From: Dermatemys mawii
Taxonomy: Eukaryota; Chordata; Testudines; Dermatemydidae
DNA: 64,000 nt
Reading direction: 5' to 3'
Assembly (NCBI GenBank): GCA_007922305.1
Contig: ML677334.1
Coordinates: 16,872,344 to 16,936,343 of the forward strand
The notes beneath the pieces were generated by a model, which was not told the DNA's origin, searched no databases, and worked only from the letters and a program-made list of their open reading frames with translations. This document shows positions 1 to 10,816 of the stretch, piece by piece. A program made the translations under genes and the position numbers. How positions within the stretch are numbered: position 1 is the stretch's first letter; each line of letters opens with the position of its first letter.

Positions 1-159
1 AAAAGCAGGATGAGTTAAATTGTTTGAGAAGGGGATTGTGATTTATCATTTCATTAACTGTATTGTAAGATTATTACTATCATGATCATATTAGTCTACT
101 CTTAGCCCCTTTCTTAAGAGAAATCTAAAAGCACTTGAAAAAATATGAATTCAGCTTCA

Positions 160-245
160 CAAAAGCCTTAGAAGGTAAGTAAGCACTATTATCCCCATTT
201 TACAAAAGAGTAATGGAATGGCACAGAGAGGTTTATACATAGGGA
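160..245 (-). repeat. MIR/CORE-SINE-like fragment
   Basis: Contains a stretch reading TTATCCCCATTTTACA followed by GGCACAGAGAGG, the reverse-complement signature of the 3' half of MIR-type SINEs. Short and diverged; the family call is from motif recognition. The rest of positions 1-990 holds no gene that I can support; a CCACTGAAGCCAATGAAG dyad occurs at 443-460. Confidence 0.5.
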
Positions 246-994
246 AATACTGCCCACTTATTTCATACACATGGGTAATTTACCAGATTTTTTAAGGGCT
301 GTTAGATGAGGGCCAAAGTTCCCCTCGCATAAAAAATGTGAGTCCCCACCCTTCTGTATGAAGGAAGCATACCAGTAAAACACTACTGCACTGACCTAAC
401 AATGTGATCCACTCAGGCAGATACTTACACCTGTACAGAGTTCCACTGAAGCCAATGAAGTTCTATAAAAGGGCATAAATCAGAGTGAAAGTTAGGGACT
501 ACCTTTTCAGCAAATGCCTTACAAGGTAAACACGTGTATTAAGTATTTGCTGGATTATTGCCTTAGTGTTGTTTCATGTGTATATCTATTTTAAAAACAC
601 CCATTAGTGGAGTTAAGCCCCTTTATATAGACAACTTTTGACCCAAGGGACTCTTTAGTCTTCATCTGTAAATTCTTAAAGATTTGGGTGAGTAACCTGA
701 CACAAGTTCCATTTTTTAATCATCTTGTTTGTGCTGAAGTACCACAGCCTGTCACAACCTACCATTATAGAAATGCTTCTGATCAGCCCATGATGCTAGC
801 CTCCATTGCCCAATTGTTACATTTTCAAACACCTTTGTGCTTTCTTCTATGCTGCCCCTCAGGTTTGGGAGGATTTTGCCATAAAATACACAAAATTAGC
901 CCACTCTCCACCTTCAGATCTAAAGCTCTCCTTTGCTTGACAATAGCTAGGCTGTTGGTGTGCTGAGACCACTTCCGACTATGCTGTCCAACAT

Positions 995-1150
995 TGTCTC
1001 ATCATTTCCTTGTACTTTCCCATAAGTCTGTATGCATTTGCTGTCTCTTGTCTTACACTGAGATGGTAAGCTGTTTGAGGCAGAGGGGCTGTCTGTGTTT
1101 GTACAGACCCTGGCACAATTGGGTCCATGGCTAGAGTTACTGGGCACTAT
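995..1150 (+). repeat. L2-like 3' tail repeat, copy 1
   Basis: Shares the order 'GTAAGCT..TTTGAGGCAG.GGCTGTCT', then 'TGTACAG..CCTGGCACAAT.GGGTCC', then an A/T-rich microsatellite-like end with copies near 14.1, 44.7 and 54.1 kb. The pattern resembles the 3' ends of L2 LINEs and their SINE partners (known family feature). Non-coding. Confidence 0.5.
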
Positions 1151-1227
1151 CTTAATTCAAATAATTGGTAGATTTAACACGTGAATTTGTCATTCTCTTT
1201 AAATAAATTGAATTACATGATCTTAAA

Positions 1228-1335
1228 AATCATAGGTCATCTGATTCTGGTCACTTGCATAAGGTAACCTAGCAAATAGTGGCAATTCCAGAAATAGAAT
1301 GAAGGAGCCTTGATTCCCACACTGCTGTCTCAGAT
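1228..1335 (-). repeat. MIR-like fragment (5' half)
   Basis: Reads 'AAGGTAACCTAGCAAATAGTGGCA...TTCCAGAAATAGAATG..GGAGCCTTGATTCCCACACTGCTGTCTCAGATGC', matching the reverse complement of the tRNA-derived half of MIR (usually 'GGTCACACAGCAAGT.AGTGGCAGAGCCAGG.AT.GAACCCAGGAGTC'). Diverged. Confidence 0.45.
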
Positions 1336-1597
1336 GCATTTATATTTATGGTCAACAAGAGTTTTTTACGTGAGCTTTGGGGTTTTTTTGCTATGGACAT
1401 TTAATCAAAAATCTGTAGTCATCAACTAATAATTGTAAATCACAGGCATGATCCTTCAAACTCTTTATTTAGGGGAGTAGTCCCAATGAAGTTAATGTGC
1501 AGCACAAGTCAAGTAAGTAAGGATTTGCAGGCTTAGTGCTCTTTACCTATTGCTAAGGTCTGTTGTCTGATTTATTCAGAGCTGTAGTGAGAATTTT

Positions 1598-1650
1598 CAC
1601 TATTGCCAACCCACCCCTTCAAAAATCATGAGTCAGGCCTCAAAGAAAAA
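1598..1650 (-). repeat. hAT-like MITE end fragment
   Basis: CACTATTGCCAACCC followed by TCAAAAATCATGAGTCAGG and CCTCAAA is the reverse complement of the right part of the MITE at 17124-17405 (TTTGAGGCCTGGCTCAT...). Terminal fragment only. Confidence 0.5.
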
Positions 1651-2272
1651 AAAAAGACACTGAATTAAAATAATAATTTATTATAGAAATAATAAATTTG
1701 TGGTTCTTTTTTCTTGTCTTCTGATATCTGAGCCTTTCACATACAGTCAGGTCATGTTTTCATGCTTTTCTCTTAAATTTTTATTTAAAACTTAAAGCTA
1801 AGATTCTCATGAAAACTACTTGTCTCCAGAATCTCAGGGCTGAAGAAAAACATCAAATATCACATGAGAGCAACAAAATCACAACAGTTGACAACACTGC
1901 TATTTTGCAAGGCTGATATCATGAGCAATATCAAACTAACTTGTTTCCATAGAAGATCCATTACCCATCAATGCATTAGACTGTTTGTTTTGAGGCTAGT
2001 TTTGAGAGAGCTGTTACAGTTTAATTCAAAGAAAAATGTATCCTGGAACCAATTAGAAGCAAAAGTTTTTTTGATGCACACAAAACATTGACACACAAAA
2101 TGCTTTACAGGTTTTTAAATTTGTTTCAATGAAAATACTGGTGCCTTAAATAGGATTCCAGTTTTCTTTGTTTCCAACCCATTCACAATTCTTCCCCTCA
2201 TATTTTTCATTAAACAAGCTAATGAAGTAGCATGTGATTGTGTCTGATACCCTAAAGCTCTCTTACTCCCTC

Positions 2273-2309
2273 TAATAATAATAATAAATAATAAATAATA
2301 ATAATAAAA
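2273..2309. repeat. (TAA)n microsatellite
   Basis: Imperfect run of TAA and TAAA units, seen directly. Confidence 0.9.
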
Positions 2310-2469
2310 AAACAGGTCCACAAAACATTTTATCTTTTCAAATCAAAAGACTTTAGGGTATTTGGGAAGCATGAGAGTGTGCAAAGTTTGAATGAGATGC
2401 ACTGCTGGCAAGCTTTCAAACTTATTTGCAGGAATGGACCTCTTTTGTAAAAGTCTCCCCAGGAGTAAG

Positions 2470-2790
2470 GCAGTTAGGCACCTGCCAGTCGCCTGCAGTG
2501 GCACCATCCCACTGTGATGTTAATGAGATGAATGAGAGCACTACCTAGAGCTGCAATAATTACAGGAGGAAGCGCTTGTCTTTTCCTGGAACTCCTCGCT
2601 GGGCTGCCTGTTCTTTAAAGCAGGGTCTTTTGTAATATTAATTACAAATGTTAATTAAACATTTCTTTGGAATGTTGCCCTCCATTAATAGGTCAGATAA
2701 ACAAGGAATAGCAATGACAGACAAGTCATTAGCAGCTGTATGAGAAAAATACAGTTTATTTGCTCCCTTGTAATTTTTGTTCCTGCTTTG
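2470..2790. promoter_or_regulatory. candidate conserved noncoding element
   Basis: Not recognisable as any repeat family. It has higher-complexity sequence than its surroundings and clustered homeodomain-like cores (TAATTACA, TTAATTACAAATG, TTAATTAAAC) around 2555-2660. It is a hypothesis from composition and motif density only. Confidence 0.25.
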
Positions 2791-4011
2791 AGATATTAAA
2801 CTGATACTTCAAGCACTGAAGTATAGTATTTGCTTTCTTTTAATACAATAAAATACCAATAGTTTCAAAGTTAATGAGACTATAATAGCTAGACATTACC
2901 ATTTTACTCACATTGAGAAGGCCTTACTCTGCAAGTAATACCATTAATTTCAGTAGACCTACTTGAATAAGCCCAGATTTTGACTCCCTTAGTTGAGCTG
3001 AGTAGTTATTACATATATCTTTCCCACTGATTTCATTATTATATCACATGGGAAATGTTAGCAGAATCTGGCACATAGTAAGCTACTGTTCAGCATGAAG
3101 AAGAGTAGCAGAATCATGATCTGTATTTATTATTAATTATAATATTAGCAGGCTTGATCTGTTTCTATGCACTCCTTAGTCTAAACCGTTCATTTCAATA
3201 ATAGTTTTGTCTGCCTAAGAATCAGTTTCAACATTTACCCCATTATTATTAGGCATGGACATACCCAGTCAGATCACACTAAGAACAGATTCAGATCAAC
3301 TGATGAACCTGAGATGAGTTTTGAACCTTTTGTAGAATCAGAAGATCTTAGTTAAGTAACCCCCACTCCAACCCTACCCAACCCTCTCTTTTTATCTTCA
3401 CTTTAGAAGGAAAGTCACAACATAGCAACCAGGCAGACCTGCCATTTCTGAAACACTCCAATAAGCCCCACAAACCTCATCTACTGTCTGTGACCTAACA
3501 CTAAAGTAAAAAGAAAACAGCATTTTGACTCACTGCATCCCCCATCACATGTGGCAATCCCTCTATATTAACACAACCTCTGTGGAAATGAAATCTCACT
3601 GGCTTTTTGGAGGGCAAAGTTTCCATTCAATAGGACCCAGAAAGTAGACTAACAGACCTGCTTCCTCCTTAAATTGCCACTACAGCTGAGGAGTGGAATA
3701 AACTGGCCAATGCCAAGGGTAGAAATGGGGAGAGGTCTACCCAGTCTCACTCTGAAGACTACCACTGGAGAAAGGTGCAAATGGTTACTAAACCTCTACC
3801 CAGAGATCTTGCTGCCTTGCTGGAAGTTTATTCATGCTAAATTTACCCTTGATATCTTTTGTGGTTCACCTGTCTTTAATTATTTAGCTCCTGGATTCAA
3901 TCTTCTTTGACTCCTGATCATTATTACTCAGAAGTGCCCACATCTTTCAGGATCCTGATATAAGTAGGTAATTTGTGGTGTAAATGTGAATCTTAAGTGG
4001 AAGACTCTCAG

Positions 4012-4435
4012 ATTTTAAGGCCAGAAGGGATTATTTTGATAATCTAGTTTGATCTCTTACATAACACAAACCATAGAACTTAGTTCAGGAATTCCTGTAT
4101 CAGGCCATATCTTCTGGATGAAATAGAGCACATCTTTTAAGACAAACATACAAATTTGACTTAAAGACTTCAAATGAGAGACACTCCACTACATTCCTTA
4201 GGAAGGTTCTCCAATGATTTATTATCCCAGCTGTGAAAATGTGCACTTTATTTTCAGTCTGAATTTATCTAGCTTCAGCATCCAGCCACTGGATCAAGTT
4301 ATGCTTTGTCTTCTAGATTAAGGAGTTCTTTTTTACCAGAAATGTTCCCCCTATAGGTATTTCTAGACCAGGACCAAGTCACCTTTTAACCTGCTCTTTC
4401 ATACACTAAATAGACAGAGTTTCTTAAGTCTCGCA
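4012..4435 (-). mobile_element. CR1 LINE 3' fragment
   Basis: Begins 'AAGGCCAGAAGGGATTATT' and continues with text typical of CR1 3' ends on the opposite strand ('GATAATCTAGTTTGATCTCTTACATAACACA..CCATAGAACTTAG', 'AGCTTCAGCATCCAGCCACTGGATCAAGTTATG', 'AAGTCACCTTTTAACCTGCTCTT'). The same 3' start is seen at 47296 and 57956. It lies in the 3' coding/UTR part of CR1, heavily decayed and 5' truncated. Confidence 0.75.
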
Positions 4436-7018
4436 CAGTGAGAGGATGAGCCAGAGACCGGGCAAGAGTTATTACTGCACTCAGACTCCCCCAACTAGTA
4501 CAGTAAAGTTCTATATCTTTTAACAGAAAATGATAATTTTCCTGTAGGTTTTTTAAACTATCCTATAAAAATAATAAAGCACTATATTTTATATTCAGAA
4601 TTCTATATGAAATTTTTAAAAAAATCGAAAAGCAAGCCTAAGCGCAGTGGCGCTCTGTTGTTTTTCCCCAGCTGACTTTGGTGGAGCTATGCCAATTTAT
4701 ACCAGATGAGAATATGACTCCACAAGCTTAAGAAGAGATATGAACCCACCTCTAACTCATAAGGGTTCAGAAGAAACTTTACATGTCAGCTGGCTATGCT
4801 TTTATTGCCTATAGTGCATTCCTCCACAGCATCTGGCACAGACCACAGTTAAAGATGTAACACTGGGCTAGATGTACCACTAGTCTCATCCAGTATGACA
4901 ATTCCCATGTTGCTATCACTAGAAAGGGTTTCATTCTTCAATAAATTCTATCGGTTTTTAAGAATAATTTACACAGCCTCTATTGGTTTCATCCCTATTA
5001 AGTTTTACAAGTCTTTACGATAAGGGGAGATTACAGCAGGGAACCTAAGGCAGTTTCACAGGACTGCTGGGAGAGTCACTGAATCAACACATCTGTCATC
5101 CCGTCCTCTCATGTGGGAATGTGCCTGGCCTCCAGCAGAGCAGGGCTTGCAGGAAGCCTGTGCCATCATAACCCCTCCTTCCACCAGACAGGCTCTCGGT
5201 GGCTGGAGACTAACAGCCTGGCTTGCAACCTAGCCTAAGAGCTTTGTTATGTTCATACCAGCCTCCAGTTCTATCAACATTATTCTAATGAGCCTCAATC
5301 TTCAAACTGACTGAACTATCGCACTGGGATAGAGTTTTGAATACAACATTTTGGACCAAGCACAGTTTGTCTCTTCCAATTCTGTTTTCATCATTTCTGG
5401 CCTTTAGAAGTTATTTCAGAGGAAAATACTTTTGTTCTCATTGTTTCTAAATGCTTTCTCTGCTTCTGTAATTCCAGCACCATTCTAATGTAAAACAAAT
5501 GTACTGAGTTTACCAATGTGTACGTGTTCCTGTGGGTACATAAATTGAAGAGGCAGAGATACAGAGGTTTAAGACGCAAGCTCTGCACATGTACTCAGTG
5601 CTTTTTTATAGACCTTTTAGTGCACACACTTACTGTGAATGCATGGTTTATTGTGTCAATGGTCTGTGGATAATACTCCCTATGTACCTATTGGCATGAT
5701 AAATTATAATGACTTTATATAATAAAGTTAAAACCTTAACAGAAATGCAAAGAAGCAAGGAAATTTTGTCCCTAACGCCTCACTGTTGTGTCTAAATTGG
5801 AGCTATGTGTACCCATCATTTTTTAAGAAATGTGACATGAATGTAAAAATTTTGAGAATCTTGTGAATTCTGAAACTTCTCCAGCTTTCAACAGATTTAG
5901 GCTATTTTCCACAATTTTCTAATTTCACAATAATTTGGGAAAATGTTATCCTTGATCTCATTGACAACTATCCTGTATTCCAATGAGTCGAATAACATGT
6001 TGGGAGGAAAAAATCTAGTTTAGCTGCTTACACTATTGATTAACATGTTAATAACGGAAGACTGTCAGCTCACGTACCACCAGTTAAATCTCCATTGTGA
6101 TGCATATGACATTAAAACCCATAAAGAAATTACATTCCAGCTTTTGGAAGCTGCTAGGATAAGTGGCATGCTTTAAAGTATCCCTCAGCTAAGAGGATCT
6201 TTTGTTTGCTTTGTTTTCTGAACAGGAAACGCTTCTAGCTGTGTTTCATTGTGTGACTTACTGATTGTCAGCAGGACAGGGAATCAGGAGAAAGGGCTCC
6301 ACCACAGATTTCTTTTGAAAGACTGAAGAAGTCACTTGGGCCAATATTCTGCAAACTGTTCTTGGATATCTCATTTTCTAGGTGCTGGACCACTTCTGAT
6401 GTTCAGAGATGCTGAGCATAATTCCAGAACTGCAGGTGCTCAGTGCCTCTGAAAATCAAGTCCCAATGTCTCTTAAATTTAGCTTCTCCTCAATGTATTC
6501 AGAATGAATTAGGATATCAGAATCTGGTTCTATTTTGGTATTTTTCAGACTCACCTCTGGAATCATATAATTATTGCTTCAAAAATATTTCTCACTAATA
6601 TGTATCTTACCCATTTCTATACCAAAAAAGGTAAGAAAACATTTGTATTTTATTAACTGGATCTGAAGCTGTGGGACAAGATTGTCCTGACCTAAAAGGG
6701 AAAATTTTTCAATTTGTTCCAAAGGAAATCAGCCAAGAGACTTCCACTACCTTTAGCGGGGGATAAATGATTAAATTATCAGGCAATGCTTTGAACATTT
6801 ACCCTAGGATGACTAGAAAGTGATCAGATGGACAAAAGAAAATCTAATAACAGAAAAGGATGGGTTTTCGACCCCACCCTGCTACCATGGGAGCTTCTGA
6901 ATCACTATAGTTACCTATTGCGAACCAATGGATTGAGTGCAACTGGCTGTACAAAATATAATAATGTCAGTGCTGCAAGAATATATGATGCCAGAATTGG
7001 CTGCTTAGAAGTGCCATT
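4436..7018. other. no gene seen; unassigned
   Basis: AT-rich, with a slightly GC-richer patch near 5040-5240. Sequence at 6050-6190 has no repeat signature. Around 6340-6470 a decayed palindrome contains 'GGTGCTGGACC...GGTGCTCAGTGCC', resembling the short palindromic MITEs seen elsewhere in the window. No exon is supported. Confidence 0.5.
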
Positions 7019-7440
7019 ATTAGAGCTGGTTGAGAATTTTTTAATAAAATGTTTTTTCATCAGAAAATGCCAATTTGTCAAAACTAAAACTTTTCTGATG
7101 ATTTTTTTCAACTTGGAAAAATGTTGGAAAAGATTTTTTTAAAAGTCAAATTGTTTGGTTGTAATTGTTTTAATTGTTTTTTTAATTGTCAAATTGTTTT
7201 GTTCCAACATTTTTAAATGAAAAATTCCAGTTTTCTGGTGCAAAATGACTTTTCATTCTGAAAGATAAGCTAATTATATTTTTAAAATTAAAATATGAAA
7301 TAAAAAAAATCAATATTATCAAAATGAAACATTTTGGTTGACCTGAACTGATTTGAGGGGGGGAATGGTATTTTCAGCTCACAATTTTTCCCCCAAGATG
7401 TTGATTTTTCCTTCCAATTCAGAAAAGGAAAAATTTTCAA
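7019..7440. repeat. AT-rich MITE-like repeat
   Basis: Starts TAGAGCTGGTTGAGAATTTT, close to the terminal TAGAACTGGGC of the element at 43568, then runs through alternating A- and T-rich text (TTTTTCATCAGAAAATGCC, TTGTCAAAACTAAAAC, TCCAACATTTTTAAATG). Open frames here on both strands (for example 6828-7142) come from this low-complexity repeat and are not genes. The right end is not resolved. Confidence 0.5.
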
Positions 7441-9898
7441 TATCTCAGATATGTTCACAAGACAAGAAAACAACTTCCCACAGTGATCTACTCTATGGCT
7501 ATTGAGAATGTTGGGAATGTGCATTTTTAAGCACTCGTGATATGATGCCTGGGAAGAATTTCAAGAACATCCGCATAGGAAGCAATGGGCATCCTGAGAT
7601 TTGTAGCATCTGCCTATCATTTCAAATACGAATTTTACAATCTGAACAAATAAAGAGCTCTGGCTGTAAGCAGAGAGTGATGTTTTCTTGGTACTGTCCC
7701 TGTAATGTAAGATATCATAATACAAAATAAAAATAACTTCTCTTCATAGAGGGGGAAAAAATAGACCAATATTACTATTTCTGACTGTGAAATTAAAGTT
7801 GTGAAAACGTCATTCTCTCCAATGACTATGCTTTGCTGTGTGACTCCCAGTGTATTAACAGCATTCATACTGTCTCGCACTTAGGGCCTAATTGTGTCCA
7901 TAAGGCCTGTGCTGATACATCAGGGAACTACTACTACACCGAGCTTCCAGCAGTCATTGAAAGCCTCAAAGAAGCACAATGCAACCAGAGTCTCTCAAGT
8001 AAGAGTAAATCCATTGCTATACATCTTAAGGAGATGCAGGGTTGTCAAAGGTCATGCCGCAAGGTTGCCCTGTTGGTGTGAGGGTGGATGCTGCAGTTAC
8101 TTCATACGTCATTCTCTGGACAGCAACAACCCCATGGTCTAGCCCTCCAGCTATGCTTCTTGGTGGATAGAAAGGATAGAAAGCAGTCCAAATAAAATGG
8201 AAATTCTTCCCTGGCCCTCAAAAGGCCAGGCCCTCTTCCTTGTGTTGGGGATTTCAACAGATCACCCTGTTTTCTTCCTCAGATGGCTCAGGCAGGTGGC
8301 ATTCACAGACTTACTTCAGTTAGTGCCACCAGTCTGGGAGCTCTGGGAGCTACCTCTGCTTCCTTCCAAGTACCCCTATTGCACTGAGCTCCTCCTTGCA
8401 CCGAGCTCAGGCCTGACAAGTTTCACTGGGCTAATTGTGACCACAGGAGTTTCTTAACTCCTGTTTTGCTGGTGGGTTGTAGGGGAGGTCACCTGGCTTA
8501 CCAAAAGGGAGCATTGCTTTCCACAACTAAAAGAGATAGCTGGCAGATACAGGGGAAGGTCAAGTCATGGCTCCATCTATTTCCAGCTTCTTTACTGAGT
8601 GGCTAGCAGCACCAATCAGGAACAGCTTTTGTACTCAGGAAAGTGCAAAGAAGGACCACAGTTATGTCTAGCTCCCCATGGAGAACCCAAGTGGGATCGT
8701 TATGCATATTGTCTTCTGCAAATTCACACAGTGGTTGGGCAGATCATGTTCCATGGGAAGTGTGTGAGAGATCTTTATAACTTAATCAGTACACACTGGG
8801 AAGTATAATAGGCTGGTTTGTGACAGTGGTCAATGATGGAAATAGAAAAGAAATAAACTAACTCTCTTAGTGGAAAAGAATGAGGTAAGGAAATTCCACA
8901 ATTTCTGAGAAAAATGTAATGTTCTGTTCTTGTTATTCAGTGACAAATTACACCATCAGATATGCAAAATCACTTCTGAAAAAGAACCTTTCATCATGAA
9001 AATGCAAGTTTACATTTTCACAATTGACTCACTTTGTAGAACTTTTGTATAAACCATGACATAGACTCTCAAGTTACTGCCCGGCAAACACAAGGTGGTG
9101 ATCATAAATATCTGATGTCAAAGGCAGCACATTCAGTATACCGAAAAAATGATGCTGTATCCTCATTCGAAATAGATGTTACCAAAACATGTGCAGGAAT
9201 ATTCATATGTGGATATGACCTGCTCCTCCCACAACACACAGTCACATACCACCAACAGTTACAGAGGGGTGTTTTTAAAGATACGATTCCATATTTAATA
9301 TTGTTGTTGTATTGGAAGCACGGTGCCATTCAACCACCATTCATGTAAAAAGAAGCAAAAAAATGACAATAATTAGAAAACAATCTGTTCTTCATACTAG
9401 ATCTGTTTCTGCTCCCATTTTCATCAATGTGAACAGAATCAGTTCAAAGAAGTAATTGTACAGGAGCTGAGGAAATTGCTGATTTTACGGGCCATTCTTG
9501 TGTGAAATACAGCTAGCAAAGCCCTCATATTCTTTGATCAGAGCTCATCATTTCAGGCCTGCATATAAGTCTCTGAACCTATGTTCTGCTGGTCTCATTC
9601 TGAAGGGACACAATTAGGTCCTATCCCACTCTGGAGGGATTTTTTCCCTGTAGAGCTGCAGGCTGCAATAACTGCCACAGAAGCTTGAGATCATCATTCA
9701 AGTGCTCTCAATAACCCTTTTGGGCTAAAGTCCATTGTACGTTTAAAAAACCTGAAGTTACTGTGATCTCCTTGCCAGTGGGTGACATGGATCTTCAGCT
9801 CCTGAATAGTAACGCTAGCCTTTAATTCACCTTTTCAGAAAATGAATTCCATGCTAGTGAAAACTATCAAATCCATATCTTGGGAAACTAAAGTCAAT
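7441..9898. other. no gene seen; unassigned
   Basis: Includes a somewhat GC-richer stretch, 8040-8560, with an 86-codon open frame (8197-8457) that has no motif, no splice-site context I trust and no family resemblance. I treat it as non-coding. No repeat family was recognised either. Confidence 0.45.
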
Positions 9899-9899
9899 T

Positions 9900-10135
9900 T
9901 ATTTCTAGACCAGATACAATATGGAGTGAGGCAGTGCAAGCTCCCCAAACACTGTACTGCTAATAGGCTTCAAAACTGACCAGTGGGGTTGTCTCTAGAG
10001 TTGAGCGAAGATTTCAAGTCACCAGCTAAATTCAGTCCTGGGATCTTCTTCTGAGATTGGATTTAGAAGAGTAAATGAATGACAGATAGCCTGCGGAGTT
10101 TTGTGTGCAATGTGGACACTTGTGCCCTATGAACT
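9900..10135 (+). repeat. left arm of a long inverted repeat
   Basis: From ATTTCTAGACCAGATACAAT to TGCCCTATGAACT. The reverse complement of 10580-10816 follows it block by block: TTTCTAGACCAGAT, CCCCAAACACT, AATAGGCTTCAAAA, CTAAATTCAGTCCT, CTGAGATTG, ATAGCCTG, AGTTTTGTGTG and ACTTGTGCCCTATGAACT are shared in order. By eye the arms are roughly three-quarters identical. Family unknown to me; non-coding. Confidence 0.75.
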
Positions 10136-10493
10136 GGACTGAGTTCACCTTATTAATTCTCTGTAACTAGAGGTTCATTCTTCTTCAGTATTTCTATCCA
10201 CCAGTCTCAGAAAGCCCTTTCTTTCTGTGACAATGTCCATAACCCTAAGGCAGGCAGTAAAGCAGCTCTACCACTCCAATGCCTCCCAGCATTGAATGCA
10301 AGAGTTACAATAGGAATATATTTGGCCCAGTATTCCTTTAAGTCATCCCGTATGGCCTATTTCTTGCAGATCTTCAGCTGATGTAAATCAATGTGCCCAT
10401 AGAAATTCATTTTTGCATCCATATTCCAATGATTTTGTGCACCATTATTTTCTACTCCCATGTGCAATAATTGTATCTGTTAAAATATTTGAA

Positions 10494-10579
10494 AGAGAGA
10501 CAAGGTGAGAAGGTGATATGTTTTATTGGACTGACTTCTGTTGGTGAGAGAGACAAGCTTTCGAGCTACACAGAGCTTT
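10494..10579 (-). mobile_element. Penelope-type 3' tail fragment
   Basis: Reverse complement reads 'AAAGCTCTGTGTAGCTCGAAAGCTTGTCTCTCTCACCAACAGAAGTCAGTCCAATAAAACATATCACC'. This is the same tail that ends the GIY-YIG element at 50267 (AGTCCAATAAAATATATTACCTCCCA) and forms the foldback at 26815-27013. It abuts the right arm of the inverted repeat exactly, so that arm may be the upstream part of the same element. Confidence 0.6.
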
Positions 10580-10816
10580 AGTTCATAGGGCACAAGTATC
10601 TACATCACACACAAAACTTCTCAGGCTATTTGGCATGAGTTTACTCATCTAGTCACAATCTCAGCAGAGAGAACAAGGACTGAATTTAGATGCTGACCTG
10701 AAGTCTGCACTCACCTCTACAGGCAATCCTGATGATTACTTTTGAAGCCTATTGGCAGTGTAGTGTTTGGGGAAACTCATACGACCTCAGTCCATACTGC
10801 ATCTGGTCTAGAAATA
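10580..10816 (-). repeat. right arm of a long inverted repeat
   Basis: Inverted partner of 9900-10135, with a loop of about 444 bp. Ends CTGGTCTAGAAATATTTTT, beyond which similarity stops. On the minus strand it runs straight into the Penelope-type tail at 10579, whereas the left arm lacks that tail. Confidence 0.75.

Larger units (their letters stand above)
1655..4010. other. no gene seen; AT-rich unique DNA
   Basis: No coding signal beyond short chance reading frames. Holds a (TAA)n microsatellite and a candidate conserved noncoding block, listed separately. The 78-codon open frame at 3674-3910 has no recognisable domain and I do not call it a gene. Confidence 0.6.

Noticed and set aside
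6828..7142. 104-codon frame with an overlapping opposite-strand frame
   Set aside because: Mostly within an AT-rich MITE-like repeat with K- and F-rich low-complexity translation.
8197..8457. Possible exon (86-codon frame)
   Set aside because: No domain, no convincing splice sites, and no resemblance to a known protein.
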